In this document: positions 30,321 through 38,500 of the stretch, piece by piece
How the letters are laid out: each line of letters begins with the position of its first letter
How positions within the stretch are numbered: the first letter of the stretch is position 1
NCBI RefSeq assembly: GCF_011516635.5
Contig: NZ_CP096255.1
Coordinates: 1,550,001 to 1,614,000 of the forward strand
Source of the DNA: Bradyrhizobium barranii subsp. apii
GTDB taxonomy: Bacteria; Pseudomonadota; Alphaproteobacteria; Rhizobiales; Xanthobacteraceae
Direction of reading: 5' to 3'
Length of the DNA: 64,000 bases
Made by a program: the position numbers and the translations under genes
The notes under the pieces: model-generated
Database searches by the model: none
The model's input: the letters and a program-made list of their open reading frames with translations, nothing else
What the model was told of the DNA's origin: nothing

Positions 30321-30667
30321 CGATGCCGGCGAGCCTCATGATCTACGTGGCGACGCAACCTGTGGACTTCAGGAAGGGTGCAGAGGGCTTGGCGCTGCTG
30401 GCGAAGGATACGCTGGGCCATGACCCGATGAAGGGCGTGGCGGTGGTGTTCCGTGCGAAGCGCGCCGATCGGGTGAAGATCGTCGTCTGGGATGGCAGCG
30501 GCCTTGTGATGTACTGGAAGCGGCTCGATGGCAGCGGCTTCAAATGGCCACCCATCGTGGCCGGTGTGATGCGGATGAATGGGGCCCAGCTGTCAGCACT
30601 GCTGGCCGGCATGGATTGGACGCGCATGCACGCGCCTCGGATCCCGCAGCCGAAAGCGCTTGCGTAA
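30314..30667 (+). CDS. tnpB: IS66 TnpB (Orf2)
   Basis: This 117-residue protein has the conserved PVDFRKGAEGLALLAKDTLG start and the RVKIVVWDGSGLVMYWKRL core of the TnpB family. It is full length and in coupled order with tnpA. Its biochemical role in IS66 is not well defined. Confidence 0.92.
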   Translation: MLTMPASLMIYVATQPVDFRKGAEGLALLAKDTLGHDPMKGVAVVFRAKRADRVKIVVWDGSGLVMYWKRLDGSGFKWPPIVAGVMRMNGAQLSALLAGMDWTRMHAPRIPQPKALA

Positions 30668-30718
30668 AAATGCAAATCATCGCTGCATCGTGACGCGAAG
30701 CATGGCAAGCTCGGGCCA

Positions 30719-32284
30719 ATGAGTGATTTGCCTGATGAGCTACCGAGCGATCCAGCCGAGTTGCGTGCCTTTGCCGCGGCTCTGCTGGATCGCTGCGCCC
30801 GGCTCGAGCGGTTGCTCAAGCTTGCGAAAGATGCGCAGTTCGGTCGGTCCTCGGAAAAGCTGGACGCTGATCAGCTGCAGCTTGTTCTGGAGGATATCGA
30901 TCAGGCCGTTGCGGCTCTCGAAGCCGCCGAGAATCGTGCCAATCCCAAAACAGGCGAGAAGAGAGCTGCCGCGCGCAGAGCCAACCGTGGTCAGCTGCCG
31001 GAGCATTTGCCGCGCGTCATCGAGACTATGATGCCGGCCGAGAGCTGCTGCCCGTCTTGTAAGGGCAACCTCTTCGAGATTGGTCAGGATGAGAGCCAGA
31101 GGCTCGACGTCGTTCCGGCGCAGTATCGCGTCATCATCACCCGCCGTCCCAAGCTGGCCTGCCGCGCCTGTCATGGCGTCGTCCTGCAGCACGCGGCTCC
31201 CGAGCGATTGATCAGGGGAGGATTGCCCACCGAGCGGCTGGTCGCGCATGTGATCGATGCCAAGTATCACTGGCATTTGCCGCTTTACCGCCAGGCGCAG
31301 ATGCTGGCGACGCACGGAATAGCGCTGGATCGTTCCACGCTCGCCTTCTGGGTCGGCTATGCCGCCCAGGAATTGAAGCCCGTGTGGCATCGTCTGCGCC
31401 AGCTTCTGCTCGCCTCCTCGAAGCTCTGTGTCGATGAGACCCCGGCGCCGGTGCTGGATCCGGGGCGCGGCAGAACAAAAACCGGCTACTTCTGGGCGCT
31501 GTCACGCGATGACAGGCCTTGGGCCGGACCTGATCCGCCTGGGGTAGTCTATGCCTATGCACCGGGCCGCGGCGCCGTTCATGGCTTGCGGCTGCTGGAG
31601 GGCTATCGCGGCATCATCCACTGCGACGGCTATCAGGCTTACAAGACCATGACCCGAGAGACGCGTGCGGACGCCCTGTCCGGGACGCTCGCCTTCTGCT
31701 GGTCGCATCTGCGGCGCCAGTTTGTGAAGATCGAGCGGGAGGCTGCGCCTGCGCCAGCTCCGGTTGCCCGCGAGGCTCTTGAGCGCATCGCCCAGCTTTA
31801 CGCGGTCGAGAAGGCCCTCCGCGGCCGATCTGCGGACGAGCGCCGTGCTGGCCGACAAGCGCATACCCGGCCTCTGGTTGCAGCCTTGAAGCAGTGGTTT
31901 GAGGCCAAGCTCGATCACCTTGCGCAGAAGAGCGACACGGCGAAGGCTTTGCGCTATGCACTACGTCATTGGGACGGCCTGACGCTCTATCTTGATGATG
32001 GGCGCATCGAAATGGACACGAATGCTGTCGAGCGTGCGATGCGACCGATCAAGCTCAACGCCAAGAACTCTCTTTTTGCCGGTTGCGACGAAGGCGCCGG
32101 GAATTGGGCATTGCTGGCTTCGCTCATTGAGACCTGTAAGCTCAATGGCGTCAGTGCCGAGCACTGGCTCGCTGACGTTCTCGCCAAGCTCGTCAATGGT
32201 TGGCCTGCAGCGCGACTGGACGAACTGCTTCCCTGGGCGTCGACCTATACGATGCATACACGCGATCCGAGGCTGGCGGCATGA
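30719..32284 (+). CDS. tnpC: IS66 TnpC transposase
   Basis: A 521-residue DDE transposase. It has an N-terminal coiled coil, a zinc-binding motif (CCPSCKGNL...CRACHG), then the catalytic core with KLCVDETPAPVLDPGRG, GIIHCDGYQAYK and the Glu in MDTNAVERAMRPIKLNAKNS. It ends with the IS66 C-terminal domain. The stop codon overlaps the passenger gene by 4 bp. Confidence 0.93.
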   Translation: MSDLPDELPSDPAELRAFAAALLDRCARLERLLKLAKDAQFGRSSEKLDADQLQLVLEDIDQAVAALEAAENRANPKTGEKRAAARRANRGQLPEHLPRVIETMMPAESCCPSCKGNLFEIGQDESQRLDVVPAQYRVIITRRPKLACRACHGVVLQHAAPERLIRGGLPTERLVAHVIDAKYHWHLPLYRQAQMLATHGIALDRSTLAFWVGYAAQELKPVWHRLRQLLLASSKLCVDETPAPVLDPGRGRTKTGYFWALSRDDRPWAGPDPPGVVYAYAPGRGAVHGLRLLEGYRGIIHCDGYQAYKTMTRETRADALSGTLAFCWSHLRRQFVKIEREAAPAPAPVAREALERIAQLYAVEKALRGRSADERRAGRQAHTRPLVAALKQWFEAKLDHLAQKSDTAKALRYALRHWDGLTLYLDDGRIEMDTNAVERAMRPIKLNAKNSLFAGCDEGAGNWALLASLIETCKLNGVSAEHWLADVLAKLVNGWPAARLDELLPWASTYTMHTRDPRLAA

Positions 32285-32882
32285 GCCTGAACACGACCGC
32301 GGTCCGGATCAAGGTGACCCTCAAGGATGTGAAGCCGGAGGTGATGCGTCGCCTTGTCGTACCCGTCACCCTGCGCCTTGATCGGCTGCATCTGACGCTT
32401 CAGGAGGCATTCGGCTGGACGAACAGTCACCTCTTCGAGTTCTTTGCTGGTGAGGCACATTGGGGGATTCCCGACCCCGACAATGATTACGGTCACCAGC
32501 CCATGGATGCCCGCAAAGCGCGGCTGTGCGATACGTTCGCGAGACCGGCGCCAAGACGATCCACTATCTCTATGACTTCGGCGACAGCTGGGACCATGTG
32601 ATCAAGCTCGAAAAATGGTTCGAGAACACCACGACGGAGGGGCTTCCCTTCCTGCTCGAGGCCGCCGGTCGTTGTCCTCCGGAAGACGTCGGCGGTGCGC
32701 CAGGCTATGCCGAATACCTCGCCGCCATCAGCGACCCCGCCCATCCCGAGCACGGACACATGCGCCTCTGGGGCCCGGAGCGGTTCGATCCCAACGTCGT
32801 CGACCGGAAGGCACTCGAAGCCGCCGTCAACGCGTTGTCCGACACAAGGAAGCCGCGGCGACGCGCCACGCGAACAAAATAG
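32281..32882 (+). pseudogene. IS66 passenger gene, pRiA4b ORF-3-like, frameshifted
   Basis: It begins MSLNTTAVRIKVTLKDVKPE, continues LQEAFGWTNSHLFEF, then loses frame near 32525. The remainder (TIHYLYDFGDSWDHVIKLEK, LLEAAGRCPPEDVGGAPGYA) is in the next frame to 32882. These are the hallmark motifs of the plasmid pRiA4b ORF-3 / IS1096 TnpR-like family, whose function is unknown. It is translationally coupled to tnpC and inside the terminal repeats, so it travels with the element. Confidence 0.8.
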
Positions 32883-32932
32883 GCGTCAAGCGCCATTCAA
32901 AAGGGCCGCAGAGCTACGCTTACACTCGAATC

Positions 32933-33213
32933 ATGCGCTACGAACTCGCCGACTATGAATGGGCTGCCATCAAGCCGATGCTGCCCAACAAGCCGCGTGG
33001 CGTTCCTCGGGTAAATGACCGTCGTGTCCTCAATGGCATCTTCTAGGTCTTGCGATCGGGAGCACCCTGGCGTGACCTGCCGGAGGCGTTTGGCCCATAC
33101 ACGACTTGCTACAACCGTTTCGTGCGCTGGCGACGGGCCGGTGTCTGGGGCCGCATCATTGACGCACTTGCCTCTGCCCATGATGCCACTATCCAGATGA
33201 TCGACACCTCCAA
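32933..33213 (+). pseudogene. IS5-family transposase N-terminal remnant
   Basis: It starts MRYELADYEWAAIKPMLPNK. An in-frame TAG (33044-33046) stands where Trp is expected before VLRSGAPWRDLPEAFGPY. Homology is lost after IQMIDTS at about 33213. The IS66 target duplication lies immediately before its start codon, so its own 5' end must lie left of 29810. Confidence 0.8.
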
Positions 33214-33300
33214 CCGAAAGATCGCACTTCACAAGATGTTCGTCTTCGATGTCGAAGAACGGTAAGTTCGCCAACGCGCCAGTACGTCACTCGGAAGACG

Positions 33301-33537
33301 TTAAGCAGGGCTTACTTCAATCGATTTGCGGGCGTCCGGCAGCGTTTTGAGCCATACTCTCAAATCGTCGGGCAGGATGATCGTACGCCTCCCGTGCTTC
33401 TTGCCCTTGAGATCACCGCTGCTGATCGCCTCGCGAATCGAGGTCAGCCCGATCCCGGTGAGGGCGCTTGCCTCCTCTGGCGACACTGACAGCCGTTCCG
33501 AGAGTGATATCTTTTCCTTCTGGCCGAACTCGTTCAT
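33301..33537 (-). CDS. Helix-turn-helix (excisionase/MerR-like) protein
   Basis: A 78-residue protein containing SPEEASALTGIGLTSIREAI followed by GKKHGRRTIILPDDLRVWL. This is the pattern of the HTH_17/excisionase domain that reads 'helix-turn-helix, then wing with Arg'. Such proteins on integrative elements often steer excision. It lies about 800 bp from a tRNA-Lys scar. GTG at 33540 is an alternative start. The excisionase role is inference. Confidence 0.65.
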   Translation of the reverse strand: MNEFGQKEKISLSERLSVSPEEASALTGIGLTSIREAISSGDLKGKKHGRRTIILPDDLRVWLKTLPDARKSIEVSPA

Positions 33538-33540
33538 CAC

Positions 33541-33912
33541 TTAAGCCCCTTGTCGTTTGCGGGCCACAACGGCGCGGCTAGTCGCATCGCCCTGTCCTCG
33601 ACCTAGGACAACCTCACTCCTCCTTTGCGTAGCTTGTACAGCCACCATTAAAGAGCGCATCGGAAAACGTCATCATCCCCCACATGATGCAACCGGCCGT
33701 GCCGAAGCAAAATGGATGTCAAAAGTGCGTGGCACAATTGGATACCAAAGCGAAAGAAAGGAGAGGTTCTCGCTTTCTAATTTCTTCGCCCCTATCAGCC
33801 GTATCTGCTGAGAGAGGCACACCATCGGACCAGCATATAGAGCCAACTGACGGAGAGTTGCGCCTCAATGCGGCTGTGCTAGTACGCCCACTCTCGAATC
33901 GAGGAGCTAAAA
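33541..33912. other. Unassigned region
   Basis: No convincing gene. Plus- and minus-strand frames of 69-98 codons (for example 33684-33980) overlap each other and the next gene, lack ribosome sites and show no recognisable motif. Confidence 0.4.
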
Positions 33913-34113
33913 GTGGCGAAGAAGGCAAAGAAGACAGCTACGAAGAAGAAACCTGCGCGTCGCGAATACACAAAGGCTGACGTGAAGGAGCTGCGCGCTC
34001 ATTCTAAAGCGAAGACCCCGGTTGCAAAAATTGCGAAGCTCACAAAGCGCTCCGAAGGCTCACTCCGCCAAAAGGCGCTCAAGCTTGGAATCGGGCTCGG
34101 ACACCAGCGCTAG
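33913..34113 (+). CDS. Small very basic DNA-binding-like protein
   Basis: A 66-residue protein starting at GTG 33913 behind GAGGAG. The first 20 residues are almost all Lys/Ala (MAKKAKKTATKKKPARR), like histone-H1-type tails. The rest (TPVAKIAKLTKRSEGSLRQK) resembles a short helix-turn-helix of the GcrA/SANT kind, ending LGIGLGHQR. A nucleoid-binding or regulatory role is likely but unproven. Confidence 0.7.
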   Translation: MAKKAKKTATKKKPARREYTKADVKELRAHSKAKTPVAKIAKLTKRSEGSLRQKALKLGIGLGHQR

Positions 34114-34124
34114 AAGGCGGCATC

Positions 34125-34241
34125 ATGACGCTCTCGACCAGAACGTTGTTGCAAATCATCTGCGTCCTCGTCGTTGTTGTCGCAATGAAGTTGTTGAGTG
34201 CTCATTATGACTTCAGCTGGGCAGCCGCAGTTGGCGGTTGA
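34125..34241 (+). CDS. Small single-span membrane protein
   Basis: A 38-codon ORF, 11 bp after the preceding stop and with GAAGGCGG before the ATG. It reads MTLSTRTLLQIICVLVVVVA then MKLLSAHYDFSWAAAVGG. Residues 7-24 form one strong transmembrane helix. It may be co-transcribed with the basic protein. No function is known. The short length lowers confidence. Confidence 0.5.
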   Translation: MTLSTRTLLQIICVLVVVVAMKLLSAHYDFSWAAAVGG

Positions 34242-34357
34242 CTAAAAGAACACCCTGGAAGGTTGAGCCGAAGCCCACCTATTCTGGTGCGAAACTGGTG
34301 CTGTGACGCATCACTCAGGTGGAGGCCAATATCGGCAACCGCAGGTCTCTCGCGTGA

Positions 34358-34411
34358 AGCAGCTGACTCTTAATCAGCGGGTCCCAGGTTCGAGCCCTGG
34401 TGCGCCCACCA
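34358..34411 (+). other. 3' fragment of tRNA-Lys(CTT): probable att site
   Basis: The 54 bases from AGCAGCTGACTCTTAATCAG through the T-arm to GCGCCCACCA match the 3' three-quarters of a tRNA-Lys with anticodon CTT. The 5' acceptor strand and D-arm are absent; the upstream sequence does not pair. Such 3' tRNA segments mark the far end of elements integrated by tyrosine recombinases into tRNA genes. The geometry implies that the element it bounded lay to the left. No complete tRNA-Lys is in the window. Confidence 0.75.
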
Positions 34412-34557
34412 TACAAATCAAGACCTTAGCGAGAGAAACCGTTTGAGAAGGCCGGACTAAAACGGTTTTTCAAACGGTGTTTTGTGGGTAAGCGCGATTT
34501 TCTTCGCACGCCGGCGGTTTTGATGGATTGCCCTGGTATCGGGCGATACCGAGCCGT

Positions 34558-36129
34558 TCAGGCAGTGGCGGCTTTGTGGAAGTTGAAGGGCAGCAGGTCT
34601 GTAATATCGGCGTCGCCGGCGCGCTGAGGCAATTCGGTGAGGACGTGGCGCAACCACGCTAACGGCTCGACACGTGAGGCGCGGCAGGTCAGCATCAGGC
34701 TATAGACGACGGCACTGGCCTTGGCTCCGTCCACGGTATCGCTGAACAACCAACTCTTCCTGCCAGTTGCAAAAACCCTGATGTCGCGCTCCAGAAGATT
34801 GTTGTCAATCGGCATGCTGCCGTCCCCGGTGTAGCGCGTCAGATATTCCCATTGGTTTCGGGTGTAGGATACGGCGTCGCCGAGCTTGCTGTCAGGCAAG
34901 ACCTTCGGGGCCATGTCATCGAGCCATACTTTGAGAGCATTGAGGATGGGGACACTATGTTGCTGGCGGAAGCGGCGAATGCAGTAGGCCTGTGTTTCAC
35001 CCTTCTCCGGTATTCCGTCCCACGCCCGCCTTTCAACCCGGTAGAGCTGTTCAAAGAACCGCAGCGCTTGCTCGGGCGGACCGCCGCCCTTCTTCCTGGC
35101 TTTGAGGGCATCGACAAAGCGCCGCCGGGAGTGGGCCATGCATCCAATGTGGGTGGCCCCTTCCAGCGTGCGCCATGCGGTATAGCCGTCACTCATTACA
35201 ATGCCACGGTAATCGCCGAGGAAGGCTTGCGGGTGGATTTGGCCGTGGCCCGGCTGATAATCCAGAAGAACGATCGGCTCGTGGCTGCCCTTGCCGCTGC
35301 GATAAGCCCACATGTACGATGTGCTGGTGGCCCGTTTGTCCTTCTCCTTGAGGACCTGAACCGTTGTCTCGTCGCCATGGATGAGAGGTTGTGATCTGAG
35401 CCGCAGCTTCAGGGCGTCGTAGATGCGATGCAGATGCTTCTCGCTCGAGCCAATCACCCAGTGGCCCAAAGCGCCGCGGCTGACAGGAACACCTGCACGT
35501 TCGAAGGCCTGCGCCAGGCGGTAGAGCGGCGTGCCATCGACATATTTGTGAACCAGCGCGAACGCCAGCGTCGAGGGCGTGGCAACGCTGCCCGGCAATG
35601 GTTGCGGCGGCATCGGCGCGGTCACGACAGGGGCGTGGATCCCGGTGCGATCGCTATGGCGGCACGCATATTTGAAGCGCACATTCTGTAAAACCTTCGC
35701 CTTCACCTCGATATGAAGTTGCTCGGTGACAGCCTCGCCCATGCGATGCATCTGGCCACGGCAGCAAGGACACGCCTTCTGATCGTCGGACAGGTCATAC
35801 TCGACGCGCTCACGAGGTAGGTTCCCCGGCAGCGGCTTGCGGCCGCGCTTCTTTCCCATTGTGTTTTCGACGGGTGGCAAGCCCGTGTCCGGAAGTTCGG
35901 CGATATTGTTCGTTTCACTGCCGGCGTCCTCCTCATCGGAGGCCTGCTCGGCTTCATTGAAGAGACGATCAACATGCTTTTCGCTGCGCGGCGCAAAACG
36001 ATGCAGGCGTGCCAGCGCCAGTTCTTCCTCGAGCTTGGCGACGCGGTCGGCGAGTTGATGGTTCTCCGCCTGCAGCGCAGCAATGCGTGCCAACAGCACT
36101 TCAACACTCGGATCGCCGGTTCGATTCAT
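34558..36129 (-). CDS. tnpC: IS66 TnpC transposase
   Basis: A 523-residue DDE transposase with an N-terminal coiled coil (LLARIAALQAENHQLADRVA). The zinc motif is ACPCCRGQMHRMG. The catalytic core has PLIHGDETTVQVL, IVMSDGYTAWR and the Glu in PIDNNLLERDIRVFATGRKS. A C-terminal domain follows. Full length and uninterrupted. Confidence 0.93.
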   Translation of the reverse strand: MNRTGDPSVEVLLARIAALQAENHQLADRVAKLEEELALARLHRFAPRSEKHVDRLFNEAEQASDEEDAGSETNNIAELPDTGLPPVENTMGKKRGRKPLPGNLPRERVEYDLSDDQKACPCCRGQMHRMGEAVTEQLHIEVKAKVLQNVRFKYACRHSDRTGIHAPVVTAPMPPQPLPGSVATPSTLAFALVHKYVDGTPLYRLAQAFERAGVPVSRGALGHWVIGSSEKHLHRIYDALKLRLRSQPLIHGDETTVQVLKEKDKRATSTSYMWAYRSGKGSHEPIVLLDYQPGHGQIHPQAFLGDYRGIVMSDGYTAWRTLEGATHIGCMAHSRRRFVDALKARKKGGGPPEQALRFFEQLYRVERRAWDGIPEKGETQAYCIRRFRQQHSVPILNALKVWLDDMAPKVLPDSKLGDAVSYTRNQWEYLTRYTGDGSMPIDNNLLERDIRVFATGRKSWLFSDTVDGAKASAVVYSLMLTCRASRVEPLAWLRHVLTELPQRAGDADITDLLPFNFHKAATA

Positions 36130-36181
36130 CGAATTCTTGAATCTGAACCGTACCGACGCGTCAACCGCTCAACTCGAGAGC

Positions 36182-36535
36182 TCAGCCGGCAACCTGATAT
36201 TGCCGCACCGGATGGCGGACCATCGCATCGATATCGATGCCGTCAAGGATCCAGTGCAATTGCTCCGTCGTCAGCGTGACGATCGCCTCCTGGCGGCGCG
36301 GCCATCGGAACCTGTCTTCGGTCAGCCGCTTCAGGACCAGTACAAAGCCGGACCGATCGAAGAACAGAAGCTTCATCCGGTCGCAACGGCGATTGCAGAA
36401 CGCAAAAACCGCCGGAGTGAATGGATCGAGCGCCATCGTCTCCTGGACCAGGACCGCAAGGCTGTTGATGCCAGCCCGGAAGTCGATCGGCTCACGGTGC
36501 AGATAGACCTGCAGGTCATCGCCCAGTCTAAACAT
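36182..36535 (-). CDS. tnpB: IS66 TnpB (Orf2)
   Basis: A 117-residue protein with LHREPIDFRAGINSLAVLVQ and RMKLLFFDRSGFVLVLKRLT, the standard TnpB core. It overlaps tnpA by 8 bp and precedes tnpC. Intact. Confidence 0.92.
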   Translation of the reverse strand: MFRLGDDLQVYLHREPIDFRAGINSLAVLVQETMALDPFTPAVFAFCNRRCDRMKLLFFDRSGFVLVLKRLTEDRFRWPRRQEAIVTLTTEQLHWILDGIDIDAMVRHPVRQYQVAG

Positions 36536-36986
36536 CGCCCAGCGCTCCGATGATCGCCGTCAATGCATCCACATCGCCGCATTCCAGCGCGAGCTTCACG
36601 CCATTCGGCAGCGACACGCTCACTTTGGCCGGAGAACAAAAAGCTGGAGTCCCTTTGGGTTCCGAACCACGCACTTCATCGTAAGCCGGCAAATCAACCG
36701 TCGCCACGCTGTCTTTTCGCGACAGGTCCCGCTCGGACTTCCCCTCAAGCTGAACCGGGATGAACGCCGGGCGTGAGGACGGCGGCAGCGACCTGGTCGC
36801 GCTGTGCTTCTTGATCCACTTCCGAAGGAGGTTCGCGTTGACCCCATGTTCGAGTGCAAGCCTCGATACCGAAACCCCAGGCTCAAGGCAGGCCGCGACA
36901 AGACGCTCTTTCGATGCCGCCTCGTAGCGCCGGCGACCGTTCCGGCCGACAAGCCTGACCCGCAGTTTCTGATCATCGTCGCTCAT
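36528..36986 (-). CDS. tnpA: IS66 TnpA (OrfA, helix-turn-helix)
   Basis: The start chosen is the ATG at 36986 (MSDDDQKLRVRLVGRNGRRR), giving 152 residues; a longer frame begins at 37043. The helix-turn-helix is VSVSRLALEHGVNANLLRKW, with a C-terminal VSLPNGVKLALECGDVDALT segment as in other IS66 OrfA proteins. A perfect hairpin lies immediately upstream (36991-37018). Confidence 0.88.
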   Translation of the reverse strand: MSDDDQKLRVRLVGRNGRRRYEAASKERLVAACLEPGVSVSRLALEHGVNANLLRKWIKKHSATRSLPPSSRPAFIPVQLEGKSERDLSRKDSVATVDLPAYDEVRGSEPKGTPAFCSPAKVSVSLPNGVKLALECGDVDALTAIIGALGDV

Positions 36987-36990
36987 CACA

Positions 36991-37018
36991 AGGTGTCCAC
37001 CTATTTTGGTGGACACCT
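36991..37018. promoter_or_regulatory. Perfect 11-bp hairpin before tnpA
   Basis: AGGTGTCCACC (36991-37001) pairs exactly with GGTGGACACCT (37008-37018) around a 6-base loop TATTTT. It starts five bases upstream of the tnpA ATG. It may sequester the ribosome site or act as an operator, limiting transposase expression. The structure is seen; the role is inferred. Confidence 0.6.
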
Positions 37019-37173
37019 CATGCATCAGGACTCTCAAAAGCAAAAGGTGCGGAGAAATTCGCGCTTACTTTTGTGGCAGCCGGCGGCCCATCTACTCCCG
37101 ACAATGTGATTGGCAGGCTCGCGCCTTGAGTGCCCTATCAGCCTCTCCGCATGCTTTCGCATCTCTGCTAACG

Positions 37174-37366
37174 GTCGTCGACAGTTCCCAAAATCCTCTT
37201 CGGCAGCGACTATTGTTTCGCGACGCGGGAGGCCGTTCCGCTTACCATTGGAGGCGTAAACGCCAACTTAGCATTCGGGGAAGAAGACCTCGTGGCCATC
37301 GCGAGTGGGAACGCGGCACGCCTATTCCCGCGGCTGTTGGTGCGTACAAACAAGTATTCGGAGTGA
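37174..37366 (+). pseudogene. Amidohydrolase (Amidohydro_2) C-terminal scrap
   Basis: The open stretch after a TAA reads KILFGSDYCFATREAVPL, then LVAIASGNAARLFPRLL, ending in TGA. The 'FGSDYPF...i..gNa.rLFp' pattern is the conserved C-terminus of metal-dependent amidohydrolases (decarboxylase/hydrolase TIM barrels). Only about 60 residues survive. Confidence 0.65.
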
Positions 37367-37373
37367 GACAGGC

Positions 37374-37954
37374 ATGATCTTGACAAAGGAGCCAGACTTT
37401 CGCCTGGTGACAATTCGCCGTGGCGGCACTCTGACTGACGATGACCATTGTCACTTAGCCCATTACGCGGCGACCTGCGCAGAACACGTCCTTCCGTTTT
37501 TCGAGCGTGTCAGGCCAGATGATGAGCGTCCCCGCAGGGCCATTGAGCTAGAGCGGGCATGGGCGCGGGGCGAGGTCAAGATGATGGAGGCGCGTGCAAC
37601 TGCATTCGTCGCGGATGCCGCGGCGAAGAACGTGCCGGAACCGGCCAAATATACTACGCTCGCGGCCGGACAGGCCGCGCCGGTGGCCCATGTGGCGGCG
37701 CACGCATTGGGGCGGCGGCCTACGCGATCCGTGCCGTGCGGGCGGCCACTCCTGATGGAGAGGGCGAGGCGGCCGGCCGCACGCATTCGACCAACGGAAG
37801 GGTCGAAATATCGACAAACCAGCAACGCGCTGAGTTCGCGATCGCAAACTGGACATGTTCGCACACACGAATTCCATTTTCACACGTAGCTAAATTGGTG
37901 GGTTTTGGTCTAGGAAGGTCGAAAATGCGTTATATCTCAATGGGGATTGACTGA
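37374..37954 (+). pseudogene. Imm5-like putative immunity protein, frameshifted
   Basis: The reading frame gives LTDDDHCHLAHYAATCAEHV, then RPRRAIELERAWARGEVKMM and VAHVAAHALG. It then slips near 37710 into a second frame with AAAYAIRAVRAATPDGEGEA. This matches the 'Imm-5-like, putative immunity protein' pattern of alanine-rich helices with a conserved RPR.AIe..RaWarGei block and a central AHv..HA.gAa.YA. Such proteins are proposed to protect against polymorphic toxins. The normal C-terminus is not recognisable. No toxin gene is adjacent. Confidence 0.6.
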
Positions 37955-38311
37955 CACTCTCTCCGCCATCGCGTTGTCTTCCAGCGTATCGGACCGTTTC
38001 GACGGCTGGCGGCTAGTCGGTGGGCCGCGCGACACCGCCATAGCAGCCTGTCCTCCGACGTTCCTCCTAGTCACCGCGCAAACCGTAGCCTGTAAGCGTA
38101 GGGTCGGCGGAGGAGATCAAAACGATCAAAGCGCGGGCAAAGCTCACGCCGATCGAGGTTGAATGCAGAAAGGGAAGTGCCGCCAATTGGTTAGATCGCT
38201 ACCTGAACAGAATGTCGGTATCGGTGGTTGCGCCTCCAGGATTTGAAGGGACTTAGCGCGGCGAAACTCGATCGAGGCGACCGATATTAACCAGCCTGAT
38301 GACGGGCAGAC
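37955..38311. other. Unassigned region before the integrase 3' end
   Basis: No gene recognised. A short open stretch near 38145-38255 (LTPIEVECRKGSAANWLDRY...) has no start or family resemblance I can name. Small frames at 37947-38162 look random. Confidence 0.35.
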
Positions 38312-38500
38312 TCATGCCTGCGCTCCTCCCTTGATCGGCATCACCTTCTTGGGATCGAGCCAGTGGTCGATCCGATCAGCCCAATGCTGCATCAGCTTCG
38401 TGCGCGAGCCGATCAGCGCGAGCGGTCCGTGCTTCTTGTACAGACCTTCCACAGTAGAGTTATCGAGATGCGCGAGCTGCAGCTCAACGACATCGCCGTC
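38312..38500 (-). pseudogene. Integrase C-terminal part, severed by IS256 copy 2
   Basis: The 62 codons continue the integrase frame precisely across the 8-bp duplication: ...AKAWDG|DVVELQLAHLDNSTVEGL, then YKKHGPLALIGSRTKLMQHW, ending KGGAQA*. The Tyr of GLYKKHG aligns with the catalytic tyrosine of P4-type integrases (H..N.VR..Y). The nucleophile is therefore encoded here, 1.4 kb away from the rest of the protein. Confidence 0.88.
38493..38500. repeat. 8-bp target duplication of IS256 copy 2 (left)
   Basis: TCGCCGTC, repeated at 39930-39937. An 8-bp duplication fits IS256-family insertion and shows simple, unrearranged transposition into the integrase gene. Confidence 0.93.

Larger units (their letters stand above)
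29810..32923 (+). mobile_element. IS66-family element with passenger gene
   Basis: The 3114-bp element has inverted ends GTAAGCGTAGC, with further matches. It is flanked by a perfect 8-bp duplication ACTCGAAT at 29802-29809 and 32924-32931. It carries tnpA, tnpB and tnpC plus a fourth gene of the pRiA4b ORF-3 family. It landed just upstream of an older IS5-type transposase remnant. Confidence 0.93.
34488..37068 (-). mobile_element. IS66-family element, second type
   Basis: The 2581-bp element has ends GTAAGCGCGATTTTCTTCGC (left) and GTAAGCGCGAATTTCTCCGC (right, reversed). It is flanked by a perfect 8-bp duplication TTTTGTGG at 34480-34487 and 37069-37076. It carries intact tnpA-tnpB-tnpC. 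It differs from the IS66 element at 29810 and has no passenger gene. Confidence 0.93.

Noticed and set aside
33684..33980. 98-codon ORF upstream of the basic protein
   Set aside because: It overlaps the better-supported gene at 33913, lacks a ribosome site and has no recognisable domain.
34312..34411. Complete tRNA-Lys gene
   Set aside because: The sequence 5' of 34358 cannot form the acceptor strand or D-arm, so only a 3' fragment is present.
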